Both the position numbers and the translations under genes were made by a program. Positions 23,323 through 30,304 of a stretch of DNA of 30,304 nt are shown here, one piece after another (position 1 is the stretch's first letter; every line of letters begins with the position of its first letter). The DNA lies in assembly GCA_947625365.1 (NCBI GenBank), contig CANQNZ010000002.1, positions 1-30,304 on the forward strand, in the 5' to 3' direction. The notes under the pieces are model-generated. The model saw nothing but the letters and a program-made list of their open reading frames with translations. It was not told the DNA's origin and ran no database searches. This DNA comes from an uncultured Bacilli bacterium (GTDB taxonomy: Bacteria; Bacillota_I; Bacilli_A; RF39; UBA660).

Positions 23323-25646
23323 AAGAAGAAAAAAGAGTAAAAAGACCTCCGCGTGGGCCAATGGCTCCTCCACAGAAGGCTAAAAATTTTAAAAGTGCAA
23401 TAACTCGTCTTTTTAAAGAATTAAAATCATTTAAAGCACTTATTATTATATCGATGATTTTAGCTATAGCAGGCGCAGTGTTATCGATTATGGCACCTAA
23501 TCGCCTTGCTGATTTAACCGATGAAATTTCTAAAGGACTAATAGTTAATACGAAAAATGTAAAAAAATTAACGGAGACTGTGACAACATCTTTAAATAAT
23601 GAAAAAATGCAAGAAATTTTGGATTTACAGTTAAATGAAAAGACTACTTTGGAAGTAATGTCATCTTCCGAAATATCTCCTTTAGAAAAAGAAGAATTTT
23701 CTAATTTTTTAAATAGTATGTCATCAGCTAAACCCGAGGATATTTTAAATAACCTGGCTAATTTATCATCTAATGTTTTAAATATCTTATTAAAGGATAG
23801 CGTTTATCAAAATGTTACTATAACATCACAAGATAAAATAGATTTATTAAAAATGGCTAAGAATAAAAAGACTCAAGATATTCCTGCTAATATAGAAAAA
23901 GTATTATTTTCAGAAATTACTATTGATGGAGTAAAACTTATTTCTCAAGAGCAAGCAAAATTCTTAGAACTTATAGCTAGTGTTCAAGATACTAATAATG
24001 CTCAGGAATTTTATCAAAAATTAGATAAAGCTCCTAAAAATATTAGAAAAGTTATTGAGCCTACCATGAATATGAAACAAATAAAAAAAATAGGTATTAT
24101 TTTAATTACTATGTATTTAGCAAGTGCTTTATTTACTTACATAGAACAAATTTCTATGACAGATGTTTCTAATAAATTTGCTAAAAAATTAAGGACTAGT
24201 ATATCTAATAAAATAAATCGTTTGCCTTTAAAATATTTTGATAAACATTCAACTGGTGATATTTTATCAAGAGTAACTAACGATGTTGATATGATAGCCA
24301 TGAATATGAACCAATCACTTGCTACTTTAGTATCAGCTTTAACTTTATTTTTAGGTACAATTATTATGATGTTTTATACGAATTGGATTATGGCTTTAAC
24401 TGCAATTTTTTCTAGCTTCTTAGGTTTTATCTTTATGTCGTTAGTTTTAAGTAAATCACAAAAATACTTTAGTGCTCGCCAGGAAGAACTTGGAAATTTA
24501 AATGGGCACATTGAAGAAGTGTATTCTGGTTTAAATGTTGTTAAAGTTTATAATGGGACTAAAGAAGCTAATAAGAAGTTTGATGAATACAACAAAAAAG
24601 TTTATGAGGCAAATCGTAAAAGTCAATTCTTATCAGGTTTGATGATGCCGATGATGGGCTTTATTGGTAATTTAGGGTATGTAGCAGTTTGTATTGTTGG
24701 GGCTGTTTTAACCATGAAAAATCAAATCAGTTTTGGCGTAATTGTTGCTTTTATAACTTATGTTAGATTATTTACTTCTCCTCTTTCTCAAATTGCTCAA
24801 GCAATGACTTCTATGCAATCTACAGCTGCCGCTAGTGAACGCGTCTTTGCTTTTGTTGATGAAGAGGAAATGGATGATGAAAAAAATATTATTAAATCTT
24901 TATCTCGCTCTAAGGTTAAAGGTAATATTGAATTTAAAAATGTTGTCTTTAAATATGATGGTAATGATAAACCAACTATTAAAAACTTCAGTGCTATGGC
25001 TCATTCTGGTGAAAAAATTGCCATTGTCGGTCCAACCGGGGCAGGAAAGACAACTATGGTTAATTTGTTAATGAAATTTTATGAAATAGATAGCGGGGAT
25101 ATTTTAATAGATGGAATATCAACGAAAGAATTAACAAGAGAAAATATTCACGGTCTATTTACAATGGTATTGCAAGATACCTGGGTATTTGATGGAACAA
25201 TAAAAGAAAATATTGTTTATAATCGTCAAAATATAAGTGATGAAGAAGTTAAAGAAGTATGTAAAATAGTTGGTCTTGACCACTTTATAAAAACTCTTCC
25301 TAAAGGCTATAATTCCAAAATATTAGATAACGATACAATATCAGCTGGACAAAAGCAATTATTAACTATTGCTCGTGGTATGCTTGAAGATACGCCATTT
25401 TTAATTTTAGATGAAGCGACCAGCAATGTTGATACCAGAACAGAAGAACTTGTTCAAAAAGCGATGGATAAATTAACCGAAGGCAGAACATCATTTATTA
25501 TTGCTCATAGGCTTTCCACAATAAAAAATGCCGATTTAATTTTAGTAATGAAAGATGGTAATATTATTGAAACAGGAAACCATGAACAGTTAATGCAATT
25601 AAATGGGTTCTATGCGGAATTATATAATTCTCAATTTGAAATTTAA
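23319..25646 (+). CDS. Heterodimeric ABC exporter, catalytic subunit with large outer insert
   Basis: The partner half-transporter (775 aa) is about 170-200 residues longer than usual. The excess is a predicted extracytoplasmic domain between helix 1 (about 41-58) and helix 2 (about 262-282), mostly helical and Asn/Leu/Lys-rich. The N terminus is basic and Pro-rich (RPPRGPMAPPQ). The ATPase has Walker A GPTGAGKTT (571-579), Walker B with Glu699 (ILDEATS) and His730 (IAHRL), all catalytic. Its signature is altered to SAGQ (675-678). The asymmetry complements the first subunit exactly. The insert could gate or recognise substrate. Confidence 0.93.
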   Translation: MKEEKRVKRPPRGPMAPPQKAKNFKSAITRLFKELKSFKALIIISMILAIAGAVLSIMAPNRLADLTDEISKGLIVNTKNVKKLTETVTTSLNNEKMQEILDLQLNEKTTLEVMSSSEISPLEKEEFSNFLNSMSSAKPEDILNNLANLSSNVLNILLKDSVYQNVTITSQDKIDLLKMAKNKKTQDIPANIEKVLFSEITIDGVKLISQEQAKFLELIASVQDTNNAQEFYQKLDKAPKNIRKVIEPTMNMKQIKKIGIILITMYLASALFTYIEQISMTDVSNKFAKKLRTSISNKINRLPLKYFDKHSTGDILSRVTNDVDMIAMNMNQSLATLVSALTLFLGTIIMMFYTNWIMALTAIFSSFLGFIFMSLVLSKSQKYFSARQEELGNLNGHIEEVYSGLNVVKVYNGTKEANKKFDEYNKKVYEANRKSQFLSGLMMPMMGFIGNLGYVAVCIVGAVLTMKNQISFGVIVAFITYVRLFTSPLSQIAQAMTSMQSTAAASERVFAFVDEEEMDDEKNIIKSLSRSKVKGNIEFKNVVFKYDGNDKPTIKNFSAMAHSGEKIAIVGPTGAGKTTMVNLLMKFYEIDSGDILIDGISTKELTRENIHGLFTMVLQDTWVFDGTIKENIVYNRQNISDEEVKEVCKIVGLDHFIKTLPKGYNSKILDNDTISAGQKQLLTIARGMLEDTPFLILDEATSNVDTRTEELVQKAMDKLTEGRTSFIIAHRLSTIKNADLILVMKDGNIIETGNHEQLMQLNGFYAELYNSQFEI

Positions 25647-25654
25647 GTAAAAAA

Positions 25655-25681
25655 AAATAAATCATGGTTCATGATTTATTT
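25655..25681. terminator. Bidirectional terminator between ABC exporter and aquaporin genes
   Basis: A 12-bp perfect stem (AAATAAATCATG with CATGATTTATTT) around GTT, with A and T tracts on both sides. It covers the last codons of the aquaporin gene. Confidence 0.8.
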
Positions 25682-26362
25682 TTCATCTTTAGTCCTTAAT
25701 AAAAATTTATAAACAATAACTGCTATAAAAGAACCAATTAAAGGACCAACAATAAATACCCATACCTGTGATAAAGCTTTTCCTCCTAATAAAAGAGCTG
25801 GTGCTAAACTACGCGCAGGATTAACTGATGTTCCTGTCAAAGGAATACCAATGATATGGACTAAAATCAAAGCAATACCAATAAGGATACCACTTATATT
25901 AGCTTTATTTTTATTACTTGTTACTTTAATAACTGTTAAAACAAAAATAAATGTTAGAATAATTTCTACTAGTAATGCTCCACCCATTGATAGATTAACA
26001 CTTGAAAGTTCTTTAAATCCATTAGCACCTAAACCAACACTTTGGATACTTCCTAAATTAGCACTGGTAATTATCCACATTAGTAAGAATGAACCTACTA
26101 ATGCTCCTAAAATTTGCGCAATAATATAACCGATAAAATCTTTTAAATCGATTTTCTTTAAAAGAAACATTGCTAGGCTAACAGCAGGATTAATATGACA
26201 TCCTGATATTTCTCCTACAATAGAAGCAGCCACCATTAGGGCAAGTCCAAAAGCAATGGCAATTCCTAATGTTCCTACATATGCGCCTGCGATTGCTGCG
26301 GTACCACAACCAAATAAAACTAGGATTGCCGTACCTAAAAATTCACCAAAATACTTCTTCAT
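25676..26362 (-). CDS. aqpZ: AqpZ-like aquaporin
   Basis: This six-helix MIP channel (228 aa) has both half-helix motifs: INPAVS (after GCH) and VNPARS. The stretch LVHIIGIPLTGTSVNPARS matches AqpZ closely, including the His in helix 5 and the Arg of the selectivity filter, which favours water over glycerol (the glycerol facilitator has NPARD with different neighbours). It should pass water across the cytoplasmic membrane. ATG follows AAGGAGGAG. A TATAAT on the minus strand (26380-26385) probably drives it; it is separated from the upstream genes by a terminator. Confidence 0.92.
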   Translation of the reverse strand: MKKYFGEFLGTAILVLFGCGTAAIAGAYVGTLGIAIAFGLALMVAASIVGEISGCHINPAVSLAMFLLKKIDLKDFIGYIIAQILGALVGSFLLMWIITSANLGSIQSVGLGANGFKELSSVNLSMGGALLVEIILTFIFVLTVIKVTSNKNKANISGILIGIALILVHIIGIPLTGTSVNPARSLAPALLLGGKALSQVWVFIVGPLIGSFIAVIVYKFLLRTKDEK

Positions 26363-26385
26363 TTCTCCTCCTTAATACAATTATA

Positions 26386-26418
26386 CAAAAAAACTAGAAA
26401 TTTTAAAACTTCTAGTTT
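26386..26418 (-). terminator. Terminator after the small membrane-protein gene
   Basis: On the minus strand AAACTAGAA pairs with TTCTAGTTT (9 bp) and the T-run continues. The TAG stop codon of the small gene lies in the stem. Confidence 0.75.
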
Positions 26419-26615
26419 AATTTTCTATTTATTTTAAGGAGAATGTAATGAAAAATCATTCCGATACTAACACCTATGAAAAAACCATAAACAGTGCAGT
26501 TAACAATTTTATTTATAAAAGCTCCTACTGCATATCCTGCTAAAGCTCCGCTAAATGCTAAAATAATATATAGAAGTGTAACTATAAGAAAAAAGTTATC
26601 TATTCTTTTTTTAAT
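26412..26615 (-). CDS. Small two-helix membrane protein with an apparent ATT start
   Basis: A 67-residue frame runs from ATT 26615 to TAG 26412. It is preceded by a perfect AGGAGG ribosome site 8 nt upstream. An in-frame TAG overlaps that site, and no ATG, GTG or TTG occurs before Met53, so ATT is the only sensible start. The product begins (M)KKRIDNFF and has two hydrophobic segments with small-residue helix faces (LAFSGALAGYAVGAF and VYGFFIGVSIGMIF), a basic C terminus and overall similarity of style to AtpZ/AtpI-type proteins (weak). It lies 85 bp downstream of prs and ends at a good terminator, which supports its being a gene. Confidence 0.65.
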   Translation of the reverse strand: MKKRIDNFFLIVTLLYIILAFSGALAGYAVGAFINKIVNCTVYGFFIGVSIGMIFHYILLKINRKLN

Positions 26616-26676
26616 AGTATCTACCTCCTATGATATTTTATGAAAAAAAATAGGGTAGAACTGTGCCAATATCTAT

Positions 26677-26702
26677 ATAAAAAAAGAAAGTGAAGACTTT
26701 CT
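26677..26702 (-). terminator. Terminator after prs
   Basis: On the minus strand AGAAAG pairs with CTTTCT around a 6-nt loop and is followed by a run of T. The stem arms equal those of the terminators at 7390 and 13581, but the loop differs. Confidence 0.75.
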
Positions 26703-27798
26703 ATTCTGAATCATTTTTATAAAAATTATAACGAGCGGAATTATATTCCATTAACTCAGTAATGGACTCATCTTTATTTAAAGTATCAATAATGCTAGCC
26801 ATATATAAAGAACAGTCTACAATATGTATCCAAGGTTTTTCTTTAATAACCTCGGGAATATAAGATAAGTTTGAAGTATAAATTTTATCAATAATTCCTT
26901 TATGATAAGCATCATCAAATACTTCATAACCACGGGTAAATAATGCATAAGTAGCAAAACAATAAATTTTACGAGCTTTCTTACGTTTTAGTTCTTCAGC
27001 TACATCAATGATAGAACCACCACTTGCTATCATGTCATCAACAATAATAATATCCTTATCTTTAACATTTTTTCCTAAATATTCATGGGCTACAACAGGA
27101 TTTTTCCCATCAATAATTTTAGATAAATCACGTCTTTTATAAAACATTCCTACATCAACTTTTAGAATTTCCGCCAAGTATCTAGCTCGTTCCATTGCTC
27201 CCATATCAGGGGATACTACTAAAAGTTCATCTTTATTTATAGTTTCATTATTTAAAAAATCTCTTAAAGTATCATTAGTTGTATAAAAATTATCACATGG
27301 CAGGTTAGGGATAGCATTTTGAATATTAGGGTCATGAACATCAAAAGTAATTATTCCTTTAACGCCTAAACGCTCTAGCTCTTGTAAAGCTTGTGCACAG
27401 TCTAAGGACTCACGAGACTTACGGCGATGTTGCCTTGCTTCATACATTAAAGGCATTACCACATTTACGCTTTTGGCATGGCCCATTGTTGATAAAATAA
27501 TTCTTTTAATATCCTGATAATGGTCATCAGGACTATAGTGATTTGTAAAGTCAAACATCTTATATGTACAACTATAATTACCAACATCACTAATAATGTA
27601 AACATCTTTACCTCTAATACTTTTTTTAATGCAAGCTTTTGCTTCGCCATTATTAAACCTTGTTAGACAAACAGGAGCAATATAACTGTTTTTATTTTTA
27701 CGTATTTTTTGCAAATGCTTGTCGACTTTTTCCCCTAACTCTTTACAATTATCTAATACAATCAATTTTAAATCATCAATGCTTTTCATTACTACCAA
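26701..27798 (-). CDS. prs: Ribose-phosphate pyrophosphokinase (long form)
   Basis: The enzyme makes PRPP from ribose 5-phosphate and ATP for nucleotide, His and NAD synthesis. Both family regions are visible: YEARQHRRKSRES (ATP-binding flexible loop area) with TFDVHDPNIQN, and the PRPP loop DIIIVDDMIASGGS. VVSPDMGAMERARYLA matches the conserved middle. At 365 aa it is about 50 residues longer than the standard bacterial form, with an N-terminal extension and an extra C-terminal part, so it belongs to a divergent branch. Start is TTG 27798 (AAGG 8 nt upstream) or ATG 27789, which lacks a well-spaced ribosome site. Confidence 0.9.
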   Translation of the reverse strand: MVVMKSIDDLKLIVLDNCKELGEKVDKHLQKIRKNKNSYIAPVCLTRFNNGEAKACIKKSIRGKDVYIISDVGNYSCTYKMFDFTNHYSPDDHYQDIKRIILSTMGHAKSVNVVMPLMYEARQHRRKSRESLDCAQALQELERLGVKGIITFDVHDPNIQNAIPNLPCDNFYTTNDTLRDFLNNETINKDELLVVSPDMGAMERARYLAEILKVDVGMFYKRRDLSKIIDGKNPVVAHEYLGKNVKDKDIIIVDDMIASGGSIIDVAEELKRKKARKIYCFATYALFTRGYEVFDDAYHKGIIDKIYTSNLSYIPEVIKEKPWIHIVDCSLYMASIIDTLNKDESITELMEYNSARYNFYKNDSE

Positions 27799-27818
27799 AC
27801 TACCTACCTTCTAATTTG

Positions 27819-27846
27819 ATTGTAACACAATAATGAGATTATGCAA
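27819..27846 (-). promoter_or_regulatory. Promoter of prs
   Basis: On the minus strand TTGCAT (27841-27846), 16 bp, TACAAT (27819-27824), the latter extended as TGTTACAAT. Confidence 0.6.
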
Positions 27847-27870
27847 GCAAGGTTTACAATTTTTTTGTTA

Positions 27871-27899
27871 TTGCTCTTATTAATAATTTATTTTAAAAT
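27871..27899 (+). promoter_or_regulatory. Promoter of ldh
   Basis: TTGCTC (27871-27876), 17 bp, TAAAAT (27894-27899). It gives a leader of about 70 nt with a GTTAAA...TTTAAC inverted pair; no Rex-like site is evident. Confidence 0.5.
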
Positions 27900-27977
27900 G
27901 AAAAAGTGATAGAAAAGTTAAAAGGCTAAATGCACTTATAAAATAAAAAACTTTAACATATTAAAAAGGGTGATTAT

Positions 27978-28886
27978 ATGCAAAATAAAATAGTAGTTAT
28001 TGGTCTTGGTAATGTTGGTATAAGTTATATTTATGCTCTTATAAATAGCAAGTTTAATGTTAAGGAAATAGCTATAATTGATTTAAATGAAGAAAAAGTA
28101 AAGGGCGAAGTTATGGATTTTAATCATGCTTTACCATTTTTAAATTTAGATGTTAATATTCACTTAGGAACATACGATGATTGTCAAAATGCTCAGATTA
28201 TTGTAATTTGTGCCGGAGCTAAACAAGAAATTGGGCAAACTCGTCTTGATTTATTAAATGAAAATACTAGGATAATTAAAAATATAATAACTAATATTGT
28301 AAAACATAATTTTCAAGGAATATTAATTAATACTACTAATCCTTTAGATGTTATTAGTTTAGAAATTTATAAACAAAGTAATATACCTGCTTCTAAAATT
28401 ATTGGCAGTGGAACTTTTTTAGATACGGCGCGTTTAAAATATTTCATCCATAAAAAATTAAATGTTCCCTATGCGAGCATTGATGCTTATGTAATAGGAG
28501 AACATGGCGATAGTGCCGTAATACCATGGAATAGTATATTTGTTAATGAAACTAAGATTACAGAGCTTCTATCAAAAGAGGAACTAAAAGATTTAGAAAA
28601 TAAAGTACATAATGCCGGATATGAATTATTAAATAGTAAAGGTTTTTCATCATCTGCAATAGGTAATTGTTTAGTTTCTATAACAGATGCTATTTTAAAT
28701 GATAAAAAACAAGAAATTATTATATCTACTTATGATAATTTAACAAATACCTATTATGGATATCCAGTATTATTAGGGCAAACTGGCGTAATAAAAAAAC
28801 AGAATTTACTTTTAACTAAAACGGAACAAGAATTATTGGATAAATCCATTGCTGTAATTTGGGAGGCATACAAAAAAATCTCATAA
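27978..28886 (+). CDS. ldh: L-lactate dehydrogenase
   Basis: The enzyme reduces pyruvate to L-lactate with NADH. The Rossmann motif GLGNVG is at residues 9-14, Asp35 (IIDLN) is the NAD-specific acid, CAGAKQEIGQTR holds the mobile loop with Gln at the position that selects pyruvate over oxaloacetate and the catalytic Arg, TNPLDV follows, and GEHGDSAVIPW holds the catalytic His. The length of 302 aa is normal. The presence of Gln rather than Arg in the loop makes malate dehydrogenase unlikely. A GGGTGAT ribosome site precedes the ATG. Confidence 0.94.
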   Translation: MQNKIVVIGLGNVGISYIYALINSKFNVKEIAIIDLNEEKVKGEVMDFNHALPFLNLDVNIHLGTYDDCQNAQIIVICAGAKQEIGQTRLDLLNENTRIIKNIITNIVKHNFQGILINTTNPLDVISLEIYKQSNIPASKIIGSGTFLDTARLKYFIHKKLNVPYASIDAYVIGEHGDSAVIPWNSIFVNETKITELLSKEELKDLENKVHNAGYELLNSKGFSSSAIGNCLVSITDAILNDKKQEIIISTYDNLTNTYYGYPVLLGQTGVIKKQNLLLTKTEQELLDKSIAVIWEAYKKIS

Positions 28887-28895
28887 AGAGATTTT
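28875..28895. terminator. Bidirectional terminator between ldh and the second ZIP gene
   Basis: AAAATCTC pairs with GAGATTTT around ATAAA. It includes the ldh stop codon and reaches the first base-pairs of the ZIP stop codon. Confidence 0.7.
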
Positions 28896-29694
28896 AACCT
28901 AAAGCAACATCTAATACCATCATTACAGAAAAACCAATTAAAGTAAATAAGGCCATTAGGTCTTTTTTTTCGTTAGTTTGACTTTCTGGAATTAATTCTT
29001 GTACTACGACATAAATCATGGCTCCCGCTGCAAAAGCAAGTAGAAAAGGTAAAATGATTTGGACTTTTAAAACAAGTAATGCGCCAATTACTCCCGCAAT
29101 AGGTTCAACTATTCCACTAAATTGTCCCCAGAAAAATGCTCTTTTGCGTGAAAATCCTTCTCGTCTTAGAGGAACAGAAACCGCTGTACCTTCAGGAAAA
29201 TTTTGAAGTCCAATCCCAAATGCTAAAATCATGGCCGCAAGGGGAGTGGCTCCATTTAAATTATAAGCTAAAGAACCAAAAGCTACTCCTACAGCCATAC
29301 CTTCCGGAATATTATGTAGAGAAATAGAAGAAACAAGCATTAAACATCGTTTTAAACTAGATGAATTCTGTTTTTTTCTTTTGCGCATAAAATGTTCATA
29401 GACTCTATCACCAATAAAAAGTAGCACGCCGCCGCAAAAAAAGCCACAAAAGGCTGTGAGCCAAGAGTTCATTTTTAAACTAACTGCCATTTCGATGCAA
29501 GGAGCAAGTAAAGAAAAGAATGAAGCAGCTATCATGACACCGGCCGCAAAACCAAGCATAGCGTCCATAAAATTTTTATTAATCTTTTTAAAGAAAAAAA
29601 CTAAAGCAGCGCCTAAAACTGTAATAGCATATGTAAATAATGTGGCAAAAAGTGCTGCTAGCACAGGATTTATTTTATCAAGTAATTCTAACAC
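28894..29694 (-). CDS. ZIP family metal transporter (GufA/ZupT type)
   Basis: This 266-aa protein has about eight hydrophobic helices, with the metal-site motifs SLHNIPEGMAVGVAFG and GLQNFPEGTAVSVPLR, and PIAGVIGA plus a final VVQELIPES, as in GufA/ZupT-like importers. The second motif has Gln and Asn in place of the usual His/Asn start. It should import zinc or iron/manganese. GTG 29694 is taken as start, 8 nt after a perfect AGGAGG. Base composition is visibly more GC-rich than the neighbouring ldh gene, possibly a sign of different ancestry, though surface/transport genes here vary in GC. Confidence 0.9.
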   Translation of the reverse strand: MLELLDKINPVLAALFATLFTYAITVLGAALVFFFKKINKNFMDAMLGFAAGVMIAASFFSLLAPCIEMAVSLKMNSWLTAFCGFFCGGVLLFIGDRVYEHFMRKRKKQNSSSLKRCLMLVSSISLHNIPEGMAVGVAFGSLAYNLNGATPLAAMILAFGIGLQNFPEGTAVSVPLRREGFSRKRAFFWGQFSGIVEPIAGVIGALLVLKVQIILPFLLAFAAGAMIYVVVQELIPESQTNEKKDLMALFTLIGFSVMMVLDVALG

Positions 29695-29763
29695 ACCAGT
29701 AACCTCCTACAGTATGGTATGTATATCTACATTTAGCGAGTGGGCAAAATTATTAATTTAACG

Positions 29764-29784
29764 AAAAAAGAGCATAAGCTCTTT
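29764..29784 (-). terminator. Terminator of the collagen-like protein gene
   Basis: On the minus strand AAAGAGC pairs with GCTCTTT around a 4-nt loop and a T-run follows. Confidence 0.75.
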
Positions 29785-29788
29785 AGTA

Positions 29789-30304
29789 TTAAGCATCAAG
29801 TTTGCGTACATTTAAAGTAACATTACCAAAAGTGGCAGTTGGTGTACCCGTACCAGCAGTTGCTCCTAAAGTGATTGTATCACCAGCACTTAAAGTAGTA
29901 ATTGTACTACCGCTTATTACTTGATTTTGGGTAGCAGTTACATATTGTTCATTAGCTGTTCCTGGAATTGTTACTCCGTTATTTAATACTGCTAAAGTTA
30001 CATCACCAGCCTCGCTTAAATCTGTTGAAGCGCTATATTCAACTGCATAAACTCCTGGTGTTCCAATAACAATTGAATTTGTACCATAAGTCACACCTAA
30101 AGCCGGAGTTGGTGTTTCAATTGGAACAGTAGTAGCAGTTGTGGCATTTAGTGCAGCTGTATCAGTAGTAGCATCATATAATCCACCATAAGCATTTAAA
30201 CCGTTAGCAGGACCAGTTGGACCAGTTGCCCCTGTGGCTCCTATAGCACCGGTTGCTCCAGTTGCTCCTGTAGCTCCTGCAGGACCTTGTGGACCAACAG
30301 GAGC
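29789..30304 (-). CDS. Collagen-like surface protein, C-terminal part (runs off the window)
   Basis: The open frame continues to the window edge; only the last 171 residues are visible. They begin in Gly-X-Y repeats rich in GAT, GPT and GPA triplets, then after NGLNAYGGLYDATTD enter a C-terminal beta-rich domain of about 140 residues (TPGVYAVEYSAS, NNGVTIPGT, TITTLSAGDTITLGA, FGNVTLNVRKLDA), resembling the BclA-type trimeric C-terminal domain. Such proteins form trimeric fibres on spores or cell surfaces. The GTG at 30094 is not a real start. The DNA is more GC-rich than the region average because of Gly/Ala/Pro codons. Confidence 0.85.
   Translation of the reverse strand, partial: APVGPQGPAGATGATGATGAIGATGATGPTGPANGLNAYGGLYDATTDTAALNATTATTVPIETPTPALGVTYGTNSIVIGTPGVYAVEYSASTDLSEAGDVTLAVLNNGVTIPGTANEQYVTATQNQVISGSTITTLSAGDTITLGATAGTGTPTATFGNVTLNVRKLDA

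Noticed and set aside
28894..29761. Plus-strand open frames opposite the second ZIP gene
   Set aside because: They are antisense shadows with no ribosome sites or recognisable protein features.

Overview
The window is chromosomal DNA from a very AT-rich, Gram-positive-type bacterium. Short AT-rich spacers, strong AGGAGG ribosome sites, extended -10 promoters, an SipW-type exported protein, LysM repeats, an AqpZ-like channel, lactate dehydrogenase and a collagen-like surface protein all point to a Bacillota/Bacilli lineage, probably an uncultured host-associated one. This placement is inferred from gene content only. TGA is used as a real stop (for example in the ATGA overlaps at 680 and 1099), so this is the standard bacterial code and not the Mycoplasma code.

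Layout. 1-2103: a promoter and the tsaB-rimI-tsaD operon (tRNA t6A and S18 acetylation). 2118-5250: an SipW-type exported protein, a ZIP metal transporter, a short-chain dehydrogenase-like epimerase and a YebC-family translation/transcription factor. 5287-7391: a YokE-like PH protein, an anchored unknown protein and a three-LysM protein. 7415-13577: a self-contained module of a membrane-tethered beta-helix protein, an OmpR-type response regulator, a histidine kinase, a MacB/FtsX-type permease and its ATPase. 13650-15844: a large membrane protein of unknown function and an HD hydrolase. 15871-18068 (minus): an unknown 483-aa protein and a thioredoxin-like lipoprotein. 18160-19426: a 19-residue-repeat protein and a decayed gene. 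19629-19703: tRNA-Cys (minus). 19809-20942 (minus): a HipA/CtkA-like kinase and a small zinc-ribbon protein. 21021-25646: a CinA/PncC-like amidase and a heterodimeric ABC exporter. 25676-27798 (minus): aquaporin, a small membrane protein that appears to start at ATT, and a long PRPP synthase. 27978-28886: L-lactate dehydrogenase. 28894-30304 (minus): a second ZIP transporter and the C-terminal part of a collagen-like protein that runs off the window.

The most interesting part is 7415-13577. Two promoters, one before the beta-helix gene and one before the permease gene, carry the same 23-bp element (22/23 identical) containing a TTTAAT-N5-TTTAA(T/C) direct repeat. In both cases it lies exactly 28 bp upstream of a -10 box. 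That is the geometry expected of an OmpR-family activator, and the likely binder is the regulator encoded between them. The beta-helix protein has PPEMP repeats and the permease has His/Met/Gly-rich loops, all predicted to face outward. The whole module is flanked by identical 27-bp terminator-containing repeats. The ligand is not deducible from sequence.

Other points worth checking are two probable non-AUG-family starts (ATT and ATC), an apparently leaderless pncC mRNA, a pseudogene with a nonsense codon and indels, and a lone HipA-fold kinase with no antitoxin partner.
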